The notes under the pieces: model-generated | Seen by the model: only the letters and a program-made list of their open reading frames with translations | What the model was told of the DNA's origin: nothing | Databases searched by the model: none | Source: an uncultured Pelagibacteraceae bacterium | GTDB taxonomy: Bacteria > Pseudomonadota > Alphaproteobacteria > Pelagibacterales > Pelagibacteraceae | Reading direction: 5' to 3' | Assembly (NCBI GenBank): GCA_902599605.1 | Contig: CACKFV010000007.1 | Span: forward strand, 1 to 57,649 | DNA: 57,649 nt | Shown here: positions 38,480-47,662 of the stretch, one piece after another | Numbering within the stretch: the first letter of the stretch is position 1 | Layout: every line of letters begins with the position of its first letter | Program-made: the position numbers and the translations under genes

Positions 38480-39821
38480 AATTTTAATAATTGATGACAA
38501 CCCAGATATAAGAAATATTCTTAAAGATTTAATTTCTGATGCAGGATATCAAACCAGAATTGCTGCAAATTATAATCAGGCGTTAAATGAAATCGATAAA
38601 AAATTACCTGACGTTGCCATTATAGATGTAAAACTAGATAAGGGTGATAATGATGGAATTGAACTTTTAACTCATATTAAAAATAAAAATAAGGATATTC
38701 CAGTTATAATTATTTCAGGTCATGCTAATATCGAAATGGCTATTAAATCTCTTAAATCTGGAGCATTTGAATTCTTAGAAAAACCTTTTGATGAAGAAAG
38801 ATTAATGAATTTTGTCAAAAGAGCTGTAGAAAACTTTAAACTAAAAAATGAAAACAAAGTACTTGAAACTAAACTATTTCACTCATTTGATTTAATAGGA
38901 AATAGTCAGAATATTGAAAAAATAAGAGAACAAATAGAAAAGCTTTCAAATTCGGAAAGTAGAATATTTATATATGGACCAACAGGCTCTGGTAAAGAAT
39001 TAATTGCTAGAAAAATTCATAAACTTTCTAAAAGAAAAAAAGGTCCATTTATCATTTTAAATGGTGCATTATTAGATGTAAAAAAATATGAGTTGGAACT
39101 TTTTGGTGAGGAAAAAGAAAATGGTTCAATTACATATGGTTCACTTGAAAAGGCCTCTGGAGGAACTCTTTTAATAGATGAAATTTCTGAAATACCTCTT
39201 GAAACCCAATCAAAAATATTACGTGTTTTAATTGATCAAAAATTTAGAAGGATTAATAGTAACCATGATATTAAGGTAAACGTAAGAATTATTTGTACAT
39301 CTAGTAAAAATATTATTAGCGAAATTCAACTTGGAAATTTTAGGGAAGATCTATTTCATCGATTAAATGTCTTTCAAATTAATATCGAGCCATTAAGTAA
39401 TAGGGTAAGTGATATACCTCTTTTAATTGATTATTTTTCTAAAACTATTTCAAGAGCTTATAATCTCAAAGATCTCAATATTGACAAGGACGACACTTAC
39501 CTAATGAGTCATTTTTGGCCCGGAAACGTTAGAGAGTTAAGAAATCTAATAGAAAGAATTGCTATTTTATCTAATAATGATCAAAACAAAATTAAGACGA
39601 TTATAAAAGAGTCTATAAAACAAGGTGGTATAGAAACATTTAAAAGTAACAATTTATCAGTGCCATTGAAAGAAGCTCGAGAAAACTTTGAGAAAGAATA
39701 TTTGACTACTCAATTGAAAAAATTTGGTGGAAATATCTCAAAAACTGCAAAGTTTGTAGGAATGGAAAGATCTGCTCTTCATAGAAAACTTAAAGGTTTA
39801 GGCGTTAAGGACTTAAATTAA
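38469..39821 (+). CDS. ntrX: NtrX-type response regulator with degenerate sigma54-contact loop
   Basis: Three-domain regulator of 450 residues. Receiver (1-120) with phospho-acceptor Asp53 in AIIDVKLDKG and the conserved Lys in LEKPFDEE. AAA+ domain (about 130-365) with Walker A GPTGSGKE at residue 170, Walker B GGTLLIDEI, and RLNVFQINIEPLSNR. C-terminal Fis-type helix-turn-helix (GGNISKTAKFVGMERSALHR). The GAFTGA loop that contacts sigma54 is missing: between residues 213 and 238 the sequence reads GEEKENGSITYGSLEKASGG. Its targets are not visible here; the cotranscribed trkAH genes are candidates by position only. Confidence 0.92.
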   Translation: MATEILIIDDNPDIRNILKDLISDAGYQTRIAANYNQALNEIDKKLPDVAIIDVKLDKGDNDGIELLTHIKNKNKDIPVIIISGHANIEMAIKSLKSGAFEFLEKPFDEERLMNFVKRAVENFKLKNENKVLETKLFHSFDLIGNSQNIEKIREQIEKLSNSESRIFIYGPTGSGKELIARKIHKLSKRKKGPFIILNGALLDVKKYELELFGEEKENGSITYGSLEKASGGTLLIDEISEIPLETQSKILRVLIDQKFRRINSNHDIKVNVRIICTSSKNIISEIQLGNFREDLFHRLNVFQINIEPLSNRVSDIPLLIDYFSKTISRAYNLKDLNIDKDDTYLMSHFWPGNVRELRNLIERIAILSNNDQNKIKTIIKESIKQGGIETFKSNNLSVPLKEARENFEKEYLTTQLKKFGGNISKTAKFVGMERSALHRKLKGLGVKDLN

Positions 39822-41194
39822 TGAATATAATAATTTGCGGAGCAGGTAGAGTAGGCTATACCATAGCTAAACTTCTAAGTGAACAAGACCATTCAGTCAC
39901 TGTTATTGATCAATCTAGCGAAGATATTCAAAAAATTAATGAAGATTTGGATGTTAAATCTATAGTCGGCAAAGCGACATATCCATCAGTACTTGAAAAA
40001 GCAAATGCCGAAGATGCTGACATGATAATTGCTGTTACAAGAAATGATGAGATCAATATGTTAATTTGTCAAATTGCCTTCTCTATTTTTAAAATTGGGA
40101 AAAAAATTGCAAGAATTCGGTCTCAAGATTACTTAAATCCTAAATTTTCTTTAGTTTATAATAAAGAAAATCTACCCATTGATGTGATAATCTCCCCAGA
40201 GGTAGAAATTGCTAAATCTATCCAGAGAAAGTTGGAAGCACCAGGAGCGATCGATAACGTGCCTTTTGCTGATAACAAGATACGTTTGCTTGAAATTGAT
40301 GTTAATGAAAAATGCCCATTGATTAATATTGAGTTGAACAAAATAACAAAAAAATTTCCCAAACTAGAGGCTAATATTCTTGGTGTAGTCCGTGATGAGA
40401 AATTTATAATTTTAAAAAAAAATGATGTTTTGAAACTAAATGACAAGGCCTATGTAATAATCAACTCATCTCAAATGCAATTAACACTAGATGCATTTGG
40501 ACATAATGAAAAAATTTCTAATAAGTTTTTAATTATTGGTGGTGGAAATATAGGTTTCAATTTAGCTAAAAATTTAGAAAACTCTCGTGAGTCCGCAAGA
40601 ATTAAGATTATTGAAAAAAACAAAGAAAGAGCTGAATACATTGCAAACGAACTTAACAACTCCTTAGTAATTAATGGAAATGGATTAGAAGAAGATGTTC
40701 TTAAGGAGGCAAATATAGATGACTCTGAAACTGTTTTAGCTTTAACAAATGATGATGAAGATAATTTGATGGTCAGCGTTTTAGTTGAAAAATTTTCAAA
40801 AGACAAAAGAACCATGGCTTTAATAAATAAGCCAAATTATTCAATACTACAGTCTTCGTTAAAAATTGATGATTTAATCGATCCACGTATGAACACAGTT
40901 TCAAGTATCCTTAAACATGTTCATAAAGGTACCATTGAAACCGCTTATAGTATTTCAAATGGTGATTATGAGGTAATTGAAGCAGAAATAATCGACTCAT
41001 CTGAACTTATTGATAAAGAACTTAAAAATTCGAATTTGCCAGAGAATATTAGAATTGGAGCGGTATTAAGAAAGAATGATATAATTATTCCGTTTTCGAA
41101 ATTTATTTTCAAAAAAAAAGATATAGTTGTTTTTTTAGCAAAAAGAGATCAGTTACCAGTTGTTGAGAATTTATTTAGAATTAGTTCAATTTAG
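39821..41194 (+). CDS. trkA: Trk potassium uptake regulatory subunit TrkA
   Basis: Peripheral NAD/ATP-binding gating protein for TrkH. The 457 residues form two RCK halves, each a Rossmann domain (IICGAGRVGYTIAKLL at residues 3-18; LIIGGGNIGFNLAKNL near 235) plus a C-terminal RCK-C domain. Conserved SPEVEIAKSI and LINKPNYS are seen. It is coupled to ntrX (TAATG) and abuts trkH without a gap, matching the alphaproteobacterial ntrYX-trkA arrangement. Confidence 0.95.
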   Translation: MNIIICGAGRVGYTIAKLLSEQDHSVTVIDQSSEDIQKINEDLDVKSIVGKATYPSVLEKANAEDADMIIAVTRNDEINMLICQIAFSIFKIGKKIARIRSQDYLNPKFSLVYNKENLPIDVIISPEVEIAKSIQRKLEAPGAIDNVPFADNKIRLLEIDVNEKCPLINIELNKITKKFPKLEANILGVVRDEKFIILKKNDVLKLNDKAYVIINSSQMQLTLDAFGHNEKISNKFLIIGGGNIGFNLAKNLENSRESARIKIIEKNKERAEYIANELNNSLVINGNGLEEDVLKEANIDDSETVLALTNDDEDNLMVSVLVEKFSKDKRTMALINKPNYSILQSSLKIDDLIDPRMNTVSSILKHVHKGTIETAYSISNGDYEVIEAEIIDSSELIDKELKNSNLPENIRIGAVLRKNDIIIPFSKFIFKKKDIVVFLAKRDQLPVVENLFRISSI

Positions 41195-42598
41195 ATGTTA
41201 AATTTTTCTCAGCTATATCTTGGAATATTTTCCTTATTTATATCATTTTTATCTTTTTTAAATATTATTTATTGTTATTATTTTGATCTATTTTTAGATA
41301 TAGGGAGTTTTTTTTTCGTTTTTTTAATTACTCTTTTTTTTGGTTCTTTAGTCCTTTTCAAAAAAAAAAATTTGAAAAAAACATCTATATTTGAAAAAAT
41401 TTTAACAGTTATTACTGGTTATTTGATAATACCAATATTATTAGCAATACCTTATTATTTAATATTAAATAATTTGAGTTTATATGATGCATACTTTGAA
41501 TCAGTCTCAGGTTTTACCTCTACTGGTTTTACAGTATTCGAAAATTTAAAACATCTTAACCAAAGTTTAATTTTGTGGAGATCTTCTACTCAATGGATAG
41601 GTGGATTATATTTTTTGATTTCACTAATTTTATTAATAGATATTTTTGATACAAATTTAAAAAAGTCACTTACAAATTTTATTTCATTTAGTAGCAGTGA
41701 GACTTTAAAACAATCTTTTAAGATTAGTTTTATTTATCTAATACTTACAATTGTAATATTTTTACTATTATCAATTTCCGGTATAAGAATATTTGACTCT
41801 TTTAATCTATCTTTAACATTAATTTCTTCTGGAGGTTTTTTACCTGATAATAATCTTAGTTTAATTATTGATAGTAAATTTCAACAAATAGTTTTGTCAA
41901 TATCAATGCTTTTATCCTTTTTTAGTCTTTTTTTACTATACAACCTAGTGTTTTATAAAAAGAAAAATATAAACTTTCTTTTTGAGGATTTATACCTTTT
42001 ATTTTATCTACTTTTTTTAACTACAGTTTTTTTTATTTTCTTTAACTATAACAATAATTTTTCTCTAATTTTTCTATCAATTTGTAGTTCTATTTCTAAC
42101 ATTGGAATTTCTTTAGAGGTGCCCCAAAATCTTACCTTTATTTTTATAATTTTAATAATAATAGGTGGCTCTTTTTTTTCCACAAGCTCAGGACTTAGAT
42201 TTTCGAAACTTTTTTTATTATTTAAGTTTTCTATGAATGAACTTGTGTCACATGCAAAACCAAAAAACGTTTACTCAAACAAATTACCTTTTTTCAATAT
42301 ATATTTTGAGACAGAAGATTTTCATAAGTATTTTTTATCAGTGGTAATTTTTGTGATTTCTTTAAGTATTTTGTCTTTATTCCTCACAATATCTGGAATA
42401 AGCAGTGAAATATCTTTTAAATTGTCTATTTTAACTTTAATGAATACAGTTAATTCGACATTAACCAACTTAGAAAATTTTAATTTTTATGAGTTAGGTG
42501 TTTTTTCAAAGTTTTCTTTAATTTTATTTATGATGATCGGTAGAGTTGAATTGTTATCTATCTTAATTATTATGAAAAAATTCTTTTTTAAAAGTTAA
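41195..42598 (+). CDS. trkH: Trk potassium transporter TrkH
   Basis: Membrane potassium channel subunit with 467 residues and about ten hydrophobic helices, with four pore-loop motifs of the TrkH/KtrB superfamily. The first loop, SVSGFTSTGFTVF, is clear; others are LISSGGFLP, SSISNIGIS and NSTLTNLENF. The WRSSTQWIGGLYF stretch is a family hallmark. It is the last gene of the ntrYX-trkAH unit. Very high Phe/Ile/Leu content reflects membrane segments in an AT-rich genome. Confidence 0.94.
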   Translation: MLNFSQLYLGIFSLFISFLSFLNIIYCYYFDLFLDIGSFFFVFLITLFFGSLVLFKKKNLKKTSIFEKILTVITGYLIIPILLAIPYYLILNNLSLYDAYFESVSGFTSTGFTVFENLKHLNQSLILWRSSTQWIGGLYFLISLILLIDIFDTNLKKSLTNFISFSSSETLKQSFKISFIYLILTIVIFLLLSISGIRIFDSFNLSLTLISSGGFLPDNNLSLIIDSKFQQIVLSISMLLSFFSLFLLYNLVFYKKKNINFLFEDLYLLFYLLFLTTVFFIFFNYNNNFSLIFLSICSSISNIGISLEVPQNLTFIFIILIIIGGSFFSTSSGLRFSKLFLLFKFSMNELVSHAKPKNVYSNKLPFFNIYFETEDFHKYFLSVVIFVISLSILSLFLTISGISSEISFKLSILTLMNTVNSTLTNLENFNFYELGVFSKFSLILFMMIGRVELLSILIIMKKFFFKS

Positions 42599-42623
42599 TT
42601 TAGTATTATATATTAATTACTTT

Positions 42624-42700
42624 GCGCCCTTAGCTCAGCTGGATAGAGCAACGGTTTTCTAAACCGTGGGTCGGAGGTTCGAATCCTTCAGGGCGCGCCA
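42624..42700 (+). tRNA. tRNA-Arg (TCT)
   Basis: 77 bases with encoded CCA. The acceptor GCGCCCT pairs with AGGGCGC, followed by discriminator G. The D arm has AGCTCAGCTGGATAGAGC, the anticodon stem ACGGT/ACCGT encloses loop TTTCTAA with anticodon TCT, and the T arm has GGTTCGAATCC. It reads AGA, the dominant arginine codon in this AT-rich genome. Confidence 0.96.
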
Positions 42701-42800
42701 CTATTCTACCTGTGGTTGATAATAGCTTCTATTAAACTTAAGAATTTATCAATTTGTACATCAAAGACAGTTGATCAATTTTTATTAAAGTGCTTAAATT

Positions 42801-42830
42801 AATTAATTCAAAAATAATTTTGAATTAATT
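42801..42830 (+). repeat. Perfect 13-bp inverted repeat in the aapJ leader
   Basis: Arms 42801-42813 and 42818-42830 (AATTAATTCAAAA / TTTTGAATTAATT) enclose a four-base loop, ATAA. It lies 31 bases before the aapJ ATG and is followed at once by a 12-base palindrome TTTGTTAACAAA (42829-42840), which shares two bases with it. The rest of 42701-42861 is AT-rich and contains a small TTGATCAA palindrome (42771-42778). It may be an operator, an RNA hairpin controlling aapJ translation or stability, or the site of the promoter; I cannot decide. Confidence 0.6.
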
Positions 42831-42861
42831 TGTTAACAAATAAACAACTAAGAGGAAATAT

Positions 42862-43899
42862 ATGTTTAAACATTTAAAACAATTGACTTCTTTATTTGCC
42901 ATGATTGCTGTCCTGTTTGCATTCACAACAGAAGCGATGGCTAAAAAGTCAAAAACTCTAAAAAACACTCAAAAGAAGGGTTTTGTTAGATGTGGTGTTT
43001 CACAAGGTCTTCCTGGATTTTCAAATGCTGATGCATCTGGAAATTGGACAGGTATCGACGTTGATGTATGTAGAGCAGTAGCAGCTGCTGTACTAGGTGA
43101 TGCTAACAAAGTTAAGTTCACTCCACTAAGTGCAAAAGAAAGATTTACTGCACTTACTTCTGGTGAAATTGATGTATTAGCAAGAAATACTACTTGGACA
43201 CTTTCTAGAGACGCTGACATTGGTCTTACTTTCGTAGGTGTAAACTTTTACGATGGTCAAGGTTTCATGGTTAGAAAAAGTTCTGGAATTACGTCAGTAG
43301 ATCAGTTTAAAAATGGTATCTCAGCTTGTACAAACATTGGAACAACAACCGAGCTAAATATGAGAGACTTCTTTAATTCAAGAGGAATTTCTTATGAGCC
43401 AGTAGCGTTCGAAAAAGCAGACGAAGTCGTTGCTGCTTACGATGCAGGTAGATGTGATACTTACACAACTGATAAATCAGGATTAGCTGCTCAAAGAACT
43501 AAAATGAAGAATCCAGACGAACACATTGTTCTTCCAGAAACTATTTCTAAAGAGCCTTTAGGACCAGTTGTAAGACAAGGTGATGCTGTTTGGGAAGATA
43601 TCGTAAGATGGTCATTAAATACTATGATCGAAGCAGAAGAATACGGTATTACTTCAGCTAACGCAGATTCAATGAAAACTTCTGATAACCCGCAAATCAA
43701 AAGACTTGTTGGTGCAGAAGGTGAAATGGGTGCTGCTTTTGGTTTAGATAACGAGTGGAACTTAAGAATTATTAAGCAAGTTGGTAACTACGGTGAAAGC
43801 TATAAGAGAAATATAGCTGACACAGGTATTTTACCAGATAGAGGTCCAAATCAATTATGGACAAAAGGCGGAATTTTATACGTTCCACCAGCAAGATAA
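42862..43899 (+). CDS. aapJ: General L-amino acid ABC transporter, periplasmic binding protein
   Basis: Captures a wide range of amino acids in the periplasm for AapQMP. A signal peptide is seen at residues 1-27 (cleavage after AMA). The mature protein shows FVRCGVSQGLPGFS, TGIDVDVCRAVAAAVLGD, LTSGEIDVLARNTTWTLSRD and PDRGPNQLWTKGGI, characteristic of AapJ/YhdW. The 345 residues are typical. An AGAGGA ribosome binding site precedes the ATG. G/C-ending and GGT/GCT codons are commoner than in neighbours, suggesting strong expression (inference). A terminator-like hairpin separates it from aapQ. Confidence 0.95.
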   Translation: MFKHLKQLTSLFAMIAVLFAFTTEAMAKKSKTLKNTQKKGFVRCGVSQGLPGFSNADASGNWTGIDVDVCRAVAAAVLGDANKVKFTPLSAKERFTALTSGEIDVLARNTTWTLSRDADIGLTFVGVNFYDGQGFMVRKSSGITSVDQFKNGISACTNIGTTTELNMRDFFNSRGISYEPVAFEKADEVVAAYDAGRCDTYTTDKSGLAAQRTKMKNPDEHIVLPETISKEPLGPVVRQGDAVWEDIVRWSLNTMIEAEEYGITSANADSMKTSDNPQIKRLVGAEGEMGAAFGLDNEWNLRIIKQVGNYGESYKRNIADTGILPDRGPNQLWTKGGILYVPPAR

Positions 43900-43920
43900 T
43901 TCATCTTAAAATACTTAAAA

Positions 43921-43949
43921 AGGGCTAGATTTATCTAGCCCTTTTTTTT
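43921..43949 (+). terminator. Intercistronic terminator-like hairpin aapJ/aapQ
   Basis: Nine-base-pair stem AGGGCTAGA (43921-43929) / TCTAGCCCT (43934-43942) with a four-base loop. It is extended by A-T pairs from the flanking A run and followed by a run of T to 43949. It has the form of an intrinsic terminator and lies 22 bases after the aapJ stop. It would give much more aapJ transcript than aapQMP transcript, either by partial termination or by protecting the 3' end. Confidence 0.85.
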
Positions 43950-43962
43950 ATTATAAGCTCAA

Positions 43963-45114
43963 ATGAACAATAAAATTAAAAGAATTCTTCCCCAACTTTT
44001 AACTATCCTATTCGTAGTTTTAGTTTTTGGTTTTTTTACAATAAACGCACAAGTTAATATGGACAATAGAGGTATTGATTTTGGATTTGGGTTTCTATCT
44101 CAAGAGGCTTCATTTGATATGCAATTCACTTTATTGGATTATGATGGTCAAGACTCTTACCTTTGGGCCTATGTAGTAGCATTACTAAATACACTCTTAG
44201 TATCTTTTTTGGGTATAATATTTTGTACTATTTTAGGAGTTATAATTGGTGTTGCTAGACTATCGCAAAATTTTTTAATTAAAAATTCAGCAGCTTGGTA
44301 TGTAGAGTTCTTTAGAAATATACCTTTATTATTACAAATATTCTTTTGGTATTACGCTGCATTAAGAGCATTACCTTTACCTGAAAATGCTCAGCCTTGG
44401 TTCGGTGTAACTTATATGACTATTAAAGGTTATTACATTCCCTCTATGATTTGGGAAAATTTAAATGTATTCATGTCATGTTTGATAGCTGCGATTGTAG
44501 CTATTATCTTTATAAGGGTTTATGCAAGAAAAATTCAAGAAAAAGAGGGTAAACAATTACCTGTTTTATATATATCTTTAGCTTTAATTACTATTTTACC
44601 ATTACTTTCATTTTTAATTGGGGGAGTAACCCTTGATTTTGAAATGCCAGTATTGAAACAATTGGCACAAACATCATTTATTTTTGAGGGTGGAATTGCA
44701 TTACCACCTGAGCTGATAGCTTTAGTTTTAGCACTTTCACTTTATACATCAACTTTTGTGGCTGAATGTGTACGAGCTGGAATTCAAGGTATAAGTAAAG
44801 GTCAAAAAGAAGCTGCTGCTTCGGTTGGTCTAACACCTAATCAAATTTTAAAATTAGTAATTATGCCACAAGCTTTAAGAATTATTATTCCACCAACAAC
44901 AAATCAATATTTAAATTTAACCAAAAATTCATCTTTAGCGGCTGCTATAGCATATCCAGATTTAGTTTTAGTTTTTGCAGGAACGGCTTTAATGCAAACA
45001 GGTAAAGCGATCGAAATTGTTGGTATTACGATGTTAACTTATTTATCAATAAGTTTAGCAATTGCTGCACTAATGAACTGGTACAATAAACGAATAGAAA
45101 TTAAGGAAAAATAA
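43963..45114 (+). CDS. aapQ: General L-amino acid ABC transporter permease AapQ
   Basis: First membrane subunit of the amino-acid importer. The 383 residues have a leading membrane helix, a periplasmic loop with SQEASFDMQF typical of the family, then a binding-protein-dependent transport domain. The EAA loop (about residues 280-300, GQKEAAASVGLTPNQILKLV) contacts the ATPase. WYVEFFRNIPLLLQIFFWY is the usual AapQ/HisM-type segment. Confidence 0.94.
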   Translation: MNNKIKRILPQLLTILFVVLVFGFFTINAQVNMDNRGIDFGFGFLSQEASFDMQFTLLDYDGQDSYLWAYVVALLNTLLVSFLGIIFCTILGVIIGVARLSQNFLIKNSAAWYVEFFRNIPLLLQIFFWYYAALRALPLPENAQPWFGVTYMTIKGYYIPSMIWENLNVFMSCLIAAIVAIIFIRVYARKIQEKEGKQLPVLYISLALITILPLLSFLIGGVTLDFEMPVLKQLAQTSFIFEGGIALPPELIALVLALSLYTSTFVAECVRAGIQGISKGQKEAAASVGLTPNQILKLVIMPQALRIIIPPTTNQYLNLTKNSSLAAAIAYPDLVLVFAGTALMQTGKAIEIVGITMLTYLSISLAIAALMNWYNKRIEIKEK

Positions 45115-45116
45115 AA

Positions 45117-46385
45117 ATGAATTTAAGTTTAAAAAGAATTAAAAGCCAAAACCAAATGACTAATATTTATATTGGTAGCGCTTTATTAATTTTGAGTATT
45201 CTTGATGTGTTTTTAAATTCTTTTTTTAGAATTAATATTAGTGGTTCTTTACCAGGAAATTTGAGTATTTTTTTCCCTTTAATTCTTGGTTTTTTAGGTT
45301 TGTCTTATTTAAGAACAGAATATAGTGGATATAAATTTTTAGACTCTCTTAATAAGAATATTAATACAACTAACTTCAATGCATTTCTTACACTATTTAT
45401 AACTTTTGCTATTTTAAAAGCTTTTCCTCCAGCATTAAGTTGGATGGTATTAGACGCCAATATATCCGGCGATACAAAAGAGGCATGTACAGGCACAGGT
45501 GCTTGTTGGACCTACATAAAAGTTTGGTTCAAGAGATTTATGTATGGAATGTACCCTAATGAACTTCATTGGAGAATAAATTCTGCATTTTTATTAGTTA
45601 TAGGACTTGGTTTTGTTGGCTACTTTTTTAAAGAAAATTTAAAAAAATACTTAGCTTTGTATTACGTAGTAATCTATCCAATAATTGCTTTCTTAATAAT
45701 CTATTATTTGATTTCAGGTGGATCATTTGGTTTAGTTTGGGTAGAAACTGGAGCTTGGGGCGGTTTATCTTTAACATTTATTGTTTCATTTTTTTGTTTA
45801 ATTTTCTGTTTTCCGCTTGGAATGATCTTGGCATTAGGAAGAAGATCTAATCTACCAGCAATAAGATATATCTCAGTTGGTTATATCGAATTTTGGAGAG
45901 GAGTTCCGTTAATAACAGTATTATTTATGTCATCAGTAATGTTTCCAATGTTTTTACCTCAAGATTTCTTTATGGATAAATTAGTTAGAGTAATAATAGC
46001 TATAACTTTGTTTGAAGCCGCATATTGTGCTGAAGTTATTAGGGGAGGTTTGCAAGCTTTACCTAGAGGTCAATACGATGCAGCGAAATCTTTAGGAATG
46101 GGATATTGGAAAATGCATATTTTTGTAATATTGCCACAAGCTTTGAAATTGGTAATTCCTGGAATTGCAAATACATTTTTGGCATTAGTCAAAGATACAC
46201 CGTTAATATTTGTAGTTGGCTTAGCTGAAATTGCAGGAATGCTTGCCTTAGCTAAAACAAATCCAAAATGGCTTGGTTTTGCTATGGAAGGATATATTTT
46301 TGCAGCAATAATTTTCTGGATAATTTGCTATGCAATGAGCAAATATAGTTATAACCTTGAGGAAAAATATAAAACCGAAAGATAA
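45117..46385 (+). CDS. aapM: General L-amino acid ABC transporter permease AapM
   Basis: Second membrane subunit, 422 residues, with several N-terminal helices before the transport domain. Seen: [33 protein letters not shown], and the EAA loop [20 protein letters not shown] near residue 320. It starts two bases after aapQ and overlaps aapP as TAATG. Confidence 0.94.
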   Translation: MNLSLKRIKSQNQMTNIYIGSALLILSILDVFLNSFFRINISGSLPGNLSIFFPLILGFLGLSYLRTEYSGYKFLDSLNKNINTTNFNAFLTLFITFAILKAFPPALSWMVLDANISGDTKEACTGTGACWTYIKVWFKRFMYGMYPNELHWRINSAFLLVIGLGFVGYFFKENLKKYLALYYVVIYPIIAFLIIYYLISGGSFGLVWVETGAWGGLSLTFIVSFFCLIFCFPLGMILALGRRSNLPAIRYISVGYIEFWRGVPLITVLFMSSVMFPMFLPQDFFMDKLVRVIIAITLFEAAYCAEVIRGGLQALPRGQYDAAKSLGMGYWKMHIFVILPQALKLVIPGIANTFLALVKDTPLIFVVGLAEIAGMLALAKTNPKWLGFAMEGYIFAAIIFWIICYAMSKYSYNLEEKYKTER

Positions 46386-47119
46386 TGTCTAGTTCTATAA
46401 TAAATATTGAAAACGTTAATAAATGGTTTGGTGATTTCCAAGTTTTAAAAGATATTAACTTAGAAGTGCAACCAAAACAAAAGATCGTAGTCTGCGGTCC
46501 ATCAGGCTCTGGTAAATCAACTTTAATAAGATGTATCAATAGATTAGAAGAGCACCAAGAAGGAAAAATTATTGTTGATGGAACAGAACTTAGTGAAAAT
46601 ACAAAAAATATTGAGCAAATAAGAGCTGAAGTTGGTATGGTTTTCCAACAATTTAATTTATTTCCGCACTTATCTATTTTAGATAACTGCACTTTAGCAC
46701 CTATTTGGGTAAAAAAGATGCCAAAAAAGCAAGCAGAAGAACTTGCAATGCAACAATTAGAACAAGTTCAAATAGCTGACCAAGCACATAAGTTTCCAGG
46801 TCAATTATCTGGGGGTCAACAACAAAGATCAGCTATCGCTAGAGCTTTATGCATGCAGCCTAAGATAATGTTATTTGATGAACCAACCTCTGCGCTTGAT
46901 CCTGAGATGATTAAAGAGGTTTTAGATGCAATGGTTAACCTTGCTAAAGGTGGTATGACGATGATCGTTGTAACTCATGAAATGGGATTTGCAAAAGAAG
47001 TAGCAGATGAGGTTATTTTTATGGACGAAGGTATGATAGTTGAAAAAAATACTACGAAAGAATTTTTTGCTAACCCAAAAAGTGACAGAACAAAACTTTT
47101 CTTAAGTCAAATATTATAA
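46385..47119 (+). CDS. aapP: General L-amino acid ABC transporter ATPase AapP
   Basis: ATPase driving the amino-acid importer; 244 residues. Walker [10 protein letters not shown] near residue 39, Q-loop [13 protein letters not shown] signature [15 protein letters not shown], Walker [16 protein letters not shown], and switch His in VVTHEMGF. It ends the aap operon. Polar amino-acid importers of this type are central to SAR11 nutrition. Confidence 0.95.
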   Translation: MSSSIINIENVNKWFGDFQVLKDINLEVQPKQKIVVCGPSGSGKSTLIRCINRLEEHQEGKIIVDGTELSENTKNIEQIRAEVGMVFQQFNLFPHLSILDNCTLAPIWVKKMPKKQAEELAMQQLEQVQIADQAHKFPGQLSGGQQQRSAIARALCMQPKIMLFDEPTSALDPEMIKEVLDAMVNLAKGGMTMIVVTHEMGFAKEVADEVIFMDEGMIVEKNTTKEFFANPKSDRTKLFLSQIL

Positions 47120-47124
47120 AATTT

Positions 47125-47139
47125 GCATGTCAGACATGC
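47125..47139. promoter_or_regulatory. Perfect 7-bp palindrome, candidate operator
   Basis: GCATGTC-A-GACATGC, fully symmetric about a single central base, five bases after the aapP stop and about 150 bases before the XRE regulator gene. A second, weaker inverted repeat CGAAAA (47139-47144) / TTTTCG (47153-47158) follows directly, followed by mixed A/T rather than a pure T run, so an ordinary terminator is not convincing. It could be the binding site for the downstream XRE protein (inference). Confidence 0.5.
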
Positions 47140-47236
47140 GAAAAATGTTGTATTTTCGTATATTTCTTAAAAGCAATTTAGAGTTTTTCTAATATTGTCA
47201 AGCCTCAAAATCACTTAAAAAAAATTTTTTTTCCGC

Positions 47237-47265
47237 TTGCATAAACCCTTAGGATAGAGTTCAAT
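47237..47265 (+). promoter_or_regulatory. Possible sigma70 promoter of the XRE regulator
   Basis: TTGCAT (47237-47242) within CTTGCAT resembles a -35 element. A 17-base spacer leads to TTCAAT (47260-47265), a poor -10 element. The spacer is richer in G+C than the surroundings. The 169-base gap 47120-47288 holds nothing else except the palindromes noted separately. The GAGGGG ribosome binding site is at 47278-47283. Confidence 0.35.
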
Positions 47266-47288
47266 CTTGATTTTTAAGAGGGGTCTTA

Positions 47289-47660
47289 ATGGAAGATAAT
47301 TTTAATAAACACTTAGGTAACAAACTTAAGTTAAGAAGACTAGCACTAGGTCTTACACAAACAAAAGTAGCAAAAGCAATCAACGTAACATTTCAACAAA
47401 TTCAAAAATATGAAAAAGGCACAAATGGAGTAAGTTCTATAAGATTACTTCAATTGTCGAACTATTTAAAAGTTCCAATAAATTATTTTTTTGAAGATTT
47501 TTCAGAATACCTAATAAATGCTGATAAAATTAAAGAAGGTCACATGAACGTGAACTATAATTTTTTAGTTAAGGTATATTCTGAGCTAACTAACGATCAG
47601 AAAATAAAATTTAGCAAAAATTTACAATCACTTAACGTTGGAATTCAAAAGACTGGTTAA
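47289..47660 (+). CDS. XRE-family helix-turn-helix transcriptional regulator
   Basis: A 123-residue DNA-binding protein. The HTH_3 domain occupies about residues 10-68 (LGNKLKLRRLALGLTQTKVA, FQQIQKYEKGTNGVSSIRLL). The short C-terminal tail has no recognised ligand domain. This is the small chromosomal XRE type common in alphaproteobacteria, with FQQ-Q-YEKG-N in the recognition region. There is no phage or toxin partner next to it, so a housekeeping regulator is more likely than a mobile-element one. Target genes are unknown. Confidence 0.85.
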   Translation: MEDNFNKHLGNKLKLRRLALGLTQTKVAKAINVTFQQIQKYEKGTNGVSSIRLLQLSNYLKVPINYFFEDFSEYLINADKIKEGHMNVNYNFLVKVYSELTNDQKIKFSKNLQSLNVGIQKTG

Positions 47661-47662
47661 TT

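Noticed and set aside
42624-42861. tRNA-Arg as an integration site for a genomic island
   Set aside because: The next genes are the core aap transporter with normal composition; no integrase and no duplicated tRNA end was seen downstream.
47289-47660. XRE regulator as antitoxin or phage repressor
   Set aside because: No toxin, integrase or phage gene next to it, and composition matches the neighbourhood; a chromosomal housekeeping regulator fits better.
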